A DNA stretch of 30,004 nucleotides from DATIJP01 sp964569185 (GTDB taxonomy: Bacteria; Chlamydiota; Chlamydiia; Chlamydiales; Rhabdochlamydiaceae), in assembly GCA_964569185.1 (NCBI GenBank), contig CAZMTP010000014.1:1-30004 (forward strand), written 5' to 3'. A program made the translations under genes and the position numbers. Positions 24,619 to 30,004 of the stretch are shown here, piece by piece (the stretch's first letter is position 1; each line of letters begins with the position of its first letter). The notes beneath the pieces are model-generated. The model was not told the DNA's origin and did no database searches. It saw nothing but the letters and a program-made list of their open reading frames with translations.

Positions 24619-24735
24619 AATGGTCCTTTTTCTAAGTTTTTAACTATCTTGATCAAAGGATCTCTTCCTTGCAAATGTTTTTTGGGATTACGATATGCTA
24701 CCATTGCACTATATTGATGACAAAATTTGAATTTT

Positions 24736-24866
24736 AGGAGGTAAGCATGTATTGGATATGCAGCTATTTTATTTTTGCAATGTACATATTATGGACGCGT
24801 TCAGAACTTTTGATTAGGAGAAAGTTCGCTTTTCTCTTCTCCAACTACCTGCTTATTATTTTCTAA
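24736..24866 (+). CDS. 39-aa hydrophobic ORF with perfect Shine-Dalgarno, probably truncated
   Basis: AGGAGGT (24736-24742) is followed after four bases by the ATG at 24747. The frame encodes MYWICSYFIFAMYILWTRSE and 19 further residues, and stops at 24864-24866. The first half is one plausible membrane helix. The second half overlaps the 3' end of the opposite rhuM relic, so the frame was probably cut when that DNA arrived. The strong ribosome site suggests a formerly expressed gene. The function is not recognised. Confidence 0.4.
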
Positions 24867-25709
24867 GACTCTATTGACATGCCTATCAAAATCCGACTCA
24901 AATAGACGATCCTGTACAATTCGATACATGGTTATAAAGCGGTCAAGAGACCTCAGCTCCTCTTCAGCCAGGTAGTTCTTTGCAATTACAACATCGGGTT
25001 TCAGAATTTTTCCACGAGGAGCATTTTTCCAAGTAGTTAGCCCCATTCTATCTTTTTTGCTATCAGCTCGCTTTACAATTAGCTCTGCAGCAGTGTGGCC
25101 ATGAATAGCAAAGTGAAGTTTATTTTGGACCTCAGCGAAAAACATTTGTGTGATTTCAGCCTTAGGATTGTAGTCCATAGCAGTTGCATAAATATCGGTG
25201 ATTTTCTGGTAAAATCTTCGTTCACTCGCGCGAATTTCCCGGATTTCTTCTAATAAGTTATCGAAATAGGCTTTGTTGAAAAAAGATCCATTTTTTAACC
25301 GTTACTTATCGAAAACGTATCCGCGGATAGCAAAATCTTGTAGTACACCAATAGCCCATTGTCTGAATTGAATGGCTCGGGTCGAGTTTACACGAAAACC
25401 GACCGCAATGATGGCTTCGAGGTTATAAAATTCGATGTTTCTTGAGACCTCTCGGCCACCCTCGTTTTGAACTATCCGGAAATTCCGGATAGTTGATTTT
25501 ATATCTATCTCTTTTTGATTAAATAAGTTGGATAAATGTTCATTGATTGTTTTGACGGAAACTTCAAACAAAACCGCCATTAATTTTTGAGTCAGCCAAA
25601 CGGTATTTTCATCTATTCGGACTTCAATACTGTTTTCACCAGCTTGACCGGTGAAAATTAGAAACTCAGCAGTGCTATTACGAATAGCAGTTCTCTTTTG
25701 CTCACTCAT
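24801..25709 (-). pseudogene. RhuM-family protein gene with nonsense codon
   Basis: This is a RhuM-family gene (first named in Salmonella SPI-3; molecular role unknown). The N-terminal part (25302-25709) has ENTVWLTQKLMAVLFEVSVKTI, QNEGGREVSRNIEFYNLEAI and ATQFR-like AIQFRQWAIGVLQDFAIRGY. After VFDK the codon at 25302-25304 is TAA where the family and the other local copy have GAA (DERLK). The frame then continues without interruption: RLKNGSFFNKAYFDNLLEEI, EIRASERRFYQKITDIYATA, HTAAELIVKRAD and DVVIAKNYL, to the stop at 24801. One base change would restore about 302 aa. The second start near 25178 could give a 125-aa C-terminal fragment. Confidence 0.85.
25470..25494. repeat. Palindrome copy 1 (inside the rhuM relic)
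   Basis: AACTATCCGGAA and its exact complement TTCCGGATAGTT flank a single A. In the rhuM frame it encodes IRNFRIVQ. A 30-base identical stretch (25466-25495) recurs at 26998-27027. Confidence 0.85.
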
Positions 25710-25823
25710 AGATGCCTCTAATAATGGATGAACTAGAATGATGAATGTAACAAAATAAAAGCTGAAAATCTATCTTGAATTTTTGAACAGGCTGCTCAGG
25801 CGCAATCTCGCTTCTTTAGGGGC

Positions 25824-25850
25824 AAAAACCTGAACCACTGCAAGGTTTTT
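25824..25850. terminator. AT-rich hairpin, candidate terminator
   Basis: AAAAACCT (25824-25831) pairs with AGGTTTTT (25843-25850), followed on the plus strand by further Ts. It lies in the 259-base gap between the divergent rhuM genes, where no plus-strand gene precedes it. It may be a remnant of an older RNA gene. Confidence 0.35.
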
Positions 25851-25870
25851 TTGCTGTGTAAAAATTCACA

Positions 25871-25889
25871 ATGGAGGTGGAGAGACTCG
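25871..25889 (-). repeat. Direct repeat A, tmRNA-3'-end-like (possible att relic)
   Basis: On the minus strand this reads CGAGTCTCTCCACCTCCAT, resembling the 3' end of a tmRNA (T-arm plus acceptor before CCA). A copy with 17 of 19 matching bases is at 27066-27084, so the two flank the second rhuM gene in the same orientation. No complete tmRNA is present here. Confidence 0.45.
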
Positions 25890-25968
25890 ATTTTAACTTT
25901 TTCCTGGAGGGGTTTCACCATTTCAGCTACGATTTGTTCTAAAAATTTAAGTGCAAAGGAAGTCGGGT

Positions 25969-26983
25969 ATGTCTAATGGGGAATTCATTCTCTATACTAC
26001 TGAGGATGGAAAAACTTCTATCGAGCTCAAAGCTCAGGAAGAAACTGTTTGGTTGACACGTACTGAAATAGCTGAACTTTTTCAAATTACTCCACAAAAC
26101 GTAACTATCCATGTAAAAGATATTTACGCCACTAAAGAAGCCGAAATTGGATCAACTAGTAAGGATTACTTACTAGTTCAAAATGAGGGGGGGGAGATTT
26201 ATCCGAAGAACTGTCAAGCTATATAATCTCAGCGTGATTCTTTCTATTGGTTATCGAGTTCGTTCTCCCCGAGGAACTCAATTTTGTAGGTGGGCCACCA
26301 CACACCTGCAGGAATACCTCATCAAAGGCTTTGCAATGGATGATGAACGGCTAAAAGAACCAAAACCTTGGGACTATTTCGATGAATGGCTTGAGCGTAT
26401 TCGTGAGATTCGAGCTTCAGAAAAACGCTTTTACCAGAAGGTTCGCGATATTTACGCGACGGCAATTGACTATGATCCTAAAAGCGATCAGGCTCAGCTT
26501 TTTTTTAAGAAAGTGCAAAACAAAATGCTTTGGGCAACGACACGGCACACAGTTGCTGAATTAATTGTTGAACGCGCAGATCCCAAACGGCCTAATATGG
26601 GTCTTAAGAGTTGGAAGGGGAGTCGAGTGCGGCAAGAAGATGTGATCATAGCCAAAAATTATCTTGATCAGCCTGAAATCGAGGAATTGAACGAAATTGT
26701 CGTCATGTACCTCGATTATGCGGAAAATCAAGCCAAGCGGCGCAAAACGATGACAATGGCCGAATGGGAACAGAAATTGGATACATTCCTTATGTTTAAC
26801 GAAAAGGATCTTCTCAATCATGCAGGAAAAGTTTCTGCTCAAGTGGCCGAGAGGCTTGCTCTAGATCGGTATGCTGAGTTTGACCAGGTTCGAAGACAAG
26901 AAGAAAGACGGATTGCAGATGCTGAGGATGTTGCTTTGCTTGAAGTTCTTAAAGAGAAGGCGAGGCAAATGGAGTATCAGTGA
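25969..26983 (+). pseudogene. RhuM-family protein gene frameshifted at a G8 tract
   Basis: This is a second RhuM-family gene, divergent from the first. It starts at the ATG at 25969 with AAGGA upstream. The first frame covers MSNGEFILYTTEDGKTSIEL, ETVWLTRTEIAELF and DYLLVQNEGG, then hits a run of eight G at 26187-26194. With seven G the frame would continue as RFIRRTVKLYNLSVILSIGY and run to 26983, through RGTQFCRWATTHLQEYL, EIRASEKRFYQKVRDIYATA, HTVAELIVERADPK and a C-terminal coiled coil. The repaired protein would have 337 aa. The lesion could be fixed decay, or on/off switching by slippage. The larger downstream part alone (from the ATG at 26183) is 266 aa. Confidence 0.85.
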
Positions 26984-27001
26984 CTTCAATTTGTCAATTT
27001 G

Positions 27002-27026
27002 AACTATCCGGAAATTCCGGATAGTT
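27002..27026. repeat. Palindrome copy 2 (after the second rhuM)
   Basis: This is the same 12+1+12 palindrome as at 25470-25494, here in non-coding DNA 19 bases after the rhuM stop. The identity covers 30 bases including flanks. Confidence 0.85.
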
Positions 27027-27035
27027 GCCGCACAG

Positions 27036-27059
27036 AAAAAAGCCCGGGTTTTCCCGGGC
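27036..27059 (-). terminator. Intrinsic terminator on the minus strand
   Basis: GCCCGGG (27042-27048) and CCCGGGC (27053-27059) form a perfect GC stem with a 4-base loop. On the minus strand it is followed by a run of six T, the classical terminator form. It lies downstream of the minus-strand J-domain fragment and the tmRNA-like repeat. Confidence 0.8.
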
Positions 27060-27065
27060 GTATGT

Positions 27066-27084
27066 ATGGAGGTAGAGAGACGCG
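27066..27084 (-). repeat. Direct repeat B, tmRNA-3'-end-like
   Basis: On the minus strand this reads CGCGTCTCTCTACCTCCAT, 17 of 19 identical to repeat A. It is placed directly before the strong minus-strand terminator, as the 3' end of an RNA gene would be. Confidence 0.45.
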
Positions 27085-27133
27085 GAACTTTTCGATGGGA
27101 GAAATTAAACAACATCTCTTACTTGATTTCTGC

Positions 27134-27293
27134 TTAAGAAGGATTGAATAGCTTCATTTGCTTTGCGTATAATCCCAGAATCCTCGCAAACTTCTCCGTA
27201 GCTCTTTGTTGAGATTCTGTATCTTGGGGAGCTCGATCCGGATGGTTCCTTAGAGCAAACTGGCGTAAGATTATTTTGATTTTTCTTATGATA
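27134..27293 (-). pseudogene. J-domain (DnaJ-like) gene fragment
   Basis: The minus-strand frame downstream of the MITE reads IIRKIKIILRQFALRNHPDR, then ATEKFARILGLYAKQMKLF, and stops at 27134. This is helix II, the invariant HPD loop and helix III of a J domain, the part that stimulates Hsp70 ATPase. Helix I and any start lie on the far side of the inserted element and are not recognisable, so the gene is broken. A longer open frame exists only because the MITE is open on this strand. The terminator at 27036-27059 would end its transcript. Confidence 0.6.
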
Positions 27294-27463
27294 AGAGACT
27301 GTCCACAAACCATCAATTCATCAGATTCGAGTGTCATTTTCGATGATTTTTCTCGAAATTCTGCGGCAACATATGCCGGAGGCGCCATAGGTGCCGCAGA
27401 ATTTCGAGAAAAATCGCGAAAAGGTCCCGGAGATGATGGATTCAGAGTTTGTGGACAGTCTCT
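27294..27463. mobile_element. 170-bp MITE-like element
   Basis: Perfect 17-bp terminal inverted repeats (AGAGACTGTCCACAAAC at 27294-27310, complement at 27447-27463) enclose a second perfect 24-bp inverted pair (27345-27368 and 27392-27415). The sequence between them also pairs partially, so the whole element can form one long hairpin. It encodes no transposase. The terminal sequence is like that of DDE-type insertion sequences. I see no certain target duplication. Confidence 0.7.
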
Positions 27464-27672
27464 AATGTGTCGTGCTTGTGATTCTTGTGGCAAGTGTGAT
27501 TCATAGAGAGGTTGCAGTCACGCAGTGCTGTGTCTGGGAAATGTTGGTTTCGAGTTGTAAGCAAATATCCTGCAGCTCAACCCAGGTGGGGTACCTTGAT
27601 TGAAAAAACAATAGAAAAAAACAAATCGGCAAACAATAATATCTTTATTTTGAACAATCTTAAGGAATTTGT

Positions 27673-27987
27673 ATGGTTTATAAAAAATTGTTTACATCTG
27701 TATTGTGTATAGCATTTGTTGTAACAGTAGATGGGTATACAGATAATGCAAAGGGAAAGGATGGGAAAAATGGATCAAATGGAGTTGTAAGAGGAGGCAA
27801 TGGAAGTAATGGTAGCGATAGCTGTTCCGGAAAAGGCGGTAAGGGTGGCCATGGAGGAAATGGTTTGCTCTGGGGTGGTAATGGAGGTAATGGAGGGAAC
27901 TCTAAATCGGGCCAGGGAGGCGATGGTGGAAGGGCTGGATATGGGCTAATTCGGGGAGGCAATGGTGGTAATGGGGGGAATAATTAA
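27673..27987 (+). CDS. Exported glycine-rich repeat protein 1
   Basis: This 104-aa protein has a signal peptide (VYKKLFTSVLCIAFVVTVDG) and a mature part made of Gly-Gly-x-Gly units with Asn, Lys and Ser (GGNGSNGSD, GGKGGHGGNG, GGNGGNGGN). It has two longer imperfect repeats ending in LLWGGNGG and LIRGGNGG. AAGGA lies six bases before the start. Such proteins form extended or Gly-rich helical-bundle structures on surfaces or in extracellular matrices. The exact role is unknown. The stop touches the start of the second Gly-rich gene. Confidence 0.7.
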   Translation: MVYKKLFTSVLCIAFVVTVDGYTDNAKGKDGKNGSNGVVRGGNGSNGSDSCSGKGGKGGHGGNGLLWGGNGGNGGNSKSGQGGDGGRAGYGLIRGGNGGNGGNN

Positions 27988-28290
27988 ATGAAAAAGAGAT
28001 ACTGTTTTTTAGCTTTATTTTTGTCAATGACAGTCGCGTATGCTGGAAGCGGAGGCAACGGGGGTGAGGGAGGCGGTAGTTTGTTTGGTTTTGGAGGTAA
28101 AGGAGGAAGGGGAGGCCACGGGCAAGACTCTGGGGGAGCAGGGGGTAAAGGAGGACGCGGTCTTCTGAAAAATGGAAAGGATGGGGAAAATGGAAAATGT
28201 ACCAAAACCGACTTGGAACACATTCAAACTGAATCCGAAAATCCAGAGCAGAATTCGTCTAGTCAGAACGATGGAGAGGATGCTGATTAG
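27988..28290 (+). CDS. Exported glycine-rich repeat protein 2
   Basis: This 100-aa protein has the signal peptide MKKRYCFLALFLSMTVAYA followed by GSGGNGGEGGG, FGGKGGRGGHG and GGAGGKGGRG units, then a polar acidic tail with one cysteine (NGKCTKTDLEH...GEDAD). It starts directly after the stop of the first Gly-rich gene, so the two are coupled and probably arose by duplication with tail divergence. The acidic tail and single cysteine distinguish it from its neighbour. It could be a structural surface protein or a secreted factor; nothing in the sequence settles this. Confidence 0.7.
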   Translation: MKKRYCFLALFLSMTVAYAGSGGNGGEGGGSLFGFGGKGGRGGHGQDSGGAGGKGGRGLLKNGKDGENGKCTKTDLEHIQTESENPEQNSSSQNDGEDAD

Positions 28291-28476
28291 AAGGCATCGA
28301 CTGGAAACGCTTGAAGTTGTTTTGTTAAGTTTGAATCAAGCGTAATTTGTGCGATGTGAGTTCATCTTCTTGTCGATAACGAGCGTGACATCTGTGAAAC
28401 CCTAGAAAAAGTGAGTCACAAGCGCCATTTAACATCAGCGTGACATTAAATCCCAAGATAGATTTTAAGTTCCTTA

Positions 28477-28568
28477 AATTGGCCGTATTTTATGAATACG
28501 GCCAATTTTATTAAAATACGGCCAATTTTTCTTTATAAATGGCCGTATCTATGTTATAATGGCCGTAT
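28477..28568. promoter_or_regulatory. Operator array: five GGCCGTAT boxes
   Basis: GGCCGTAT occurs at 28481-28488, 28541-28548 and 28561-28568, and inverted at 28496-28503 and 28516-28523. The first two form a 13-bp perfect inverted repeat with AT-rich flanks. The boxes surround and abut the TATAAT at 28555-28560. They probably bind the winged-helix protein encoded next. The rest of the gap 28291-28476 shows only a short repeated AGCGTGACAT. Confidence 0.7.
28532..28560 (+). promoter_or_regulatory. Promoter of the Fic-like gene
   Basis: TTTATA (28532-28537) and a perfect TATAAT (28555-28560) are 17 bases apart. The spacer contains one GGCCGTAT box and another box starts one base after the -10 element, so binding there would block transcription. 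Confidence 0.55.
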
Positions 28569-28579
28569 TGGGAGACGAA

Positions 28580-29929
28580 ATGAGCTTACGGGATAACAAA
28601 TTATTTATATTAAGGCAGTTAGGGCTAGAATCGGAGCCAATTAGTATGCCTAAGTTCCTAGACAAGCTGGGAAAGGGTTTCAAGGAACGTTCTGTAAGAC
28701 GATGGTTAGGCTTATTAATTCTTGAAGGGTCGGTCAATAAAATTGGTCAAAAACGAGGGACTAAATATATTGCAGTTGGAAGAGCAAAAGAGTGTAGCGA
28801 TGAAATTAGTAGTTGCTTTAGTTCTGCAAGTTTAATTGCCATCAAGATGGTAAAAAGGCCTTTATTCGAAAGACAGCCTATTGCTTATGCTGCTGAATGG
28901 TTCCATAGCTATAAACCAAACTCTGATTATTATCTTGATGCACAATTAAGAAGACAGTTATTTGAATCGGGAAAGCGTGCTAATGATCAGGATCCAGCAG
29001 GTACATATGCACATCAAATCTTTAATAGATTAATCATTGACCTATCTTATAACTCTTCGCGTTTGGAAGGTAATACCTATTCGCTTCTTGATACAGAACG
29101 ACTAGTACTTGGTGGCGATGTCGCGGAAGGAAAGCTTGACGAGGAAAAAATCATGATCCTCAACCACAAGGAAGCAATTAAGTATCTTGTTAATAATTCT
29201 CGAACTATTGAAATTAATAGTAATGTAATTCGCACTTTACATTATCTATTATCTGATGGTCTTGTTGAATCTTCAGAAGCGGGTAAGGTGCGGAAGCATG
29301 GCGTACGTATTGGGGGATCGACATATCTTCCATATGAGAATCCGAAAAAATTGGAATTACAGCTTAAGCGAATTGCTGCAAAGGCTATGCTTATCGATGA
29401 TCCGTTTGAACAAAGCATTTTTCTATTGGTTCACTTGAGTTACCTACAAGCATTTATCGATGTAAATAAGCGAACAGCACGCCTTGCAGCAAATATTCCC
29501 TTGATCAAAGGTAACCTTGTGCCTTTGGCTTTTAGCGATATTAGAGTTGATGACTACATGTCGGCAATGATCGCCATTTATGAGTTGCAGAATGTTCAGC
29601 CACTCGTTGACCTTTATTGCTATTCCTATATGCGTACTTGTGCCGCTTATGACTCCACCTTGAAAGCAATGGGTTTTGATGAAATTCGTGTCCGTTATCG
29701 CCAAGAAAGAAGAGCTTTGATTAGGGAAGTGATTCAGCAAAATATGATAAGAGATGTTTTAGATGAATATGTAGAGGAAGAAGCTGATAAGTTAGTTCCA
29801 AGGGCAGTTCGCGATGAGTTTATTAAGGATGTTATAGAAGACCTCAGAGAAATGGACGAGAGTAGATTGGTAGGCTTGGGACTGAGTCCAGATCAACTAG
29901 AAAAATGGCAGAAAAAGAGCCCTTTTTGA
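28580..29929 (+). CDS. Fic-fold protein with N-terminal winged helix, catalytic His absent
   Basis: This protein of about 449 aa has an N-terminal DNA-binding-like region (LRQLGLESEPISMPKFLDKL ... SVRRWLGLLILEG) and a Fic domain. The inhibitory motif S159-S-R-L-E163-G164-N is present as in class II Fic proteins. The active-site loop reads LQAFIDVNKRTAR (Q290 onward) instead of HPFxDGNGRxxR: the catalytic His is Gln and both glycines are replaced, though Asn296 and both arginines remain. AMP transfer by the usual mechanism is therefore unlikely. The C-terminus is helical and charged. GGGAG before the ATG at 28580 sets the start; an in-frame ATG at 28559 lies inside the operator. Autoregulation through the boxes is likely. 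Confidence 0.85.
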   Translation: MSLRDNKLFILRQLGLESEPISMPKFLDKLGKGFKERSVRRWLGLLILEGSVNKIGQKRGTKYIAVGRAKECSDEISSCFSSASLIAIKMVKRPLFERQPIAYAAEWFHSYKPNSDYYLDAQLRRQLFESGKRANDQDPAGTYAHQIFNRLIIDLSYNSSRLEGNTYSLLDTERLVLGGDVAEGKLDEEKIMILNHKEAIKYLVNNSRTIEINSNVIRTLHYLLSDGLVESSEAGKVRKHGVRIGGSTYLPYENPKKLELQLKRIAAKAMLIDDPFEQSIFLLVHLSYLQAFIDVNKRTARLAANIPLIKGNLVPLAFSDIRVDDYMSAMIAIYELQNVQPLVDLYCYSYMRTCAAYDSTLKAMGFDEIRVRYRQERRALIREVIQQNMIRDVLDEYVEEEADKLVPRAVRDEFIKDVIEDLREMDESRLVGLGLSPDQLEKWQKKSPF

Positions 29930-30004
29930 GTAGACTTGAAAAACCATCATAAGAATTATACTAAACGTTTTCACTGCGATCATGGTGATATTCATTACGC
30001 AAAT

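Noticed and set aside
25179..25301. Gap between two separate small genes on the minus strand
   Set aside because: The sequence continues the rhuM frame without a break except for one TAA, so it is a single broken gene.
27276..27506. Plus-strand 76-codon frame over the MITE
   Set aside because: It arises from the inverted-repeat symmetry of the element, being open on both strands; it is not a gene.
27678..28227. Minus-strand proline-rich open frames
   Set aside because: They are the complement of glycine-rich coding repeats (GGN read as NCC); no ribosome sites or families.
28480..28568. CRISPR-like repeat array
   Set aside because: The repeats are only 8 bases, in both orientations and irregularly spaced around a promoter; they fit operator boxes, and no cas genes are present.

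Overview
The window looks like a chromosomal segment of an environmental, amoeba- or arthropod-associated member of the Chlamydiota (Parachlamydiales type). The evidence is a paired second set of type II topoisomerase subunits (602 and 630 aa, ParE/ParC or 'GyrB2/GyrA2' type), a complete cytochrome bo3 quinol oxidase operon, many short Sec-exported proteins, and relics of RhuM and Fic accessory genes. The assignment is an inference from gene content: no rRNA, tRNA or other diagnostic marker lies in the window.

Bases 1-8810 are core functions. A divergent promoter region at 219-269 separates a left-edge minus-strand reading frame from parE-parC. The cyoABCDE operon follows, tightly packed with overlapping or touching genes, and ends at a 97-bp near-perfect hairpin. 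Bases 8811-12420 are a mixed zone: a short-chain dehydrogenase, a two-gene DUF5674 unit on the minus strand, a cupin relic, a cold-shock protein with its own promoter and leader, and a YVTN beta-propeller surface gene broken by a stop and a frameshift.

Bases 12467-24618 are rich in exported and sugar-related genes. A signal-peptide-bearing purine nucleoside phosphorylase is followed by two glycosyltransferases (GT6, the ABO blood-group family, and GT2) that also carry signal peptides. Next come two minus-strand membrane proteins, one apparently frameshifted. A plus-strand sugar cluster starts at a consensus promoter near 16134: NAD-dependent epimerase, HddA-like heptose kinase, a split thiamine-diphosphate enzyme, a methyltransferase, an RmlC-like cupin epimerase and a DUF1796 putative papain-like protein. 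It converges on a minus-strand group: an HddC-like guanylyltransferase, an MFS exporter and another exported putative glycosyltransferase. Together these suggest synthesis and modification of a GDP-activated heptose-type sugar, plus transferases sent out of the cytoplasm. Supply of the heptose-7-phosphate and removal of the second phosphate (GmhA, GmhB) must be encoded elsewhere.

Bases 24619-30004 are a decaying accessory island. It holds two divergent RhuM-family genes, one with a nonsense codon and one frameshifted in a G8 tract, a duplicated palindrome, tmRNA-3'-end-like direct repeats, a MITE-like element beside a J-domain fragment, two tandem glycine-rich exported proteins, and a Fic-fold regulator. 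The Fic protein lacks the catalytic histidine and sits behind five copies of GGCCGTAT that overlap its promoter.
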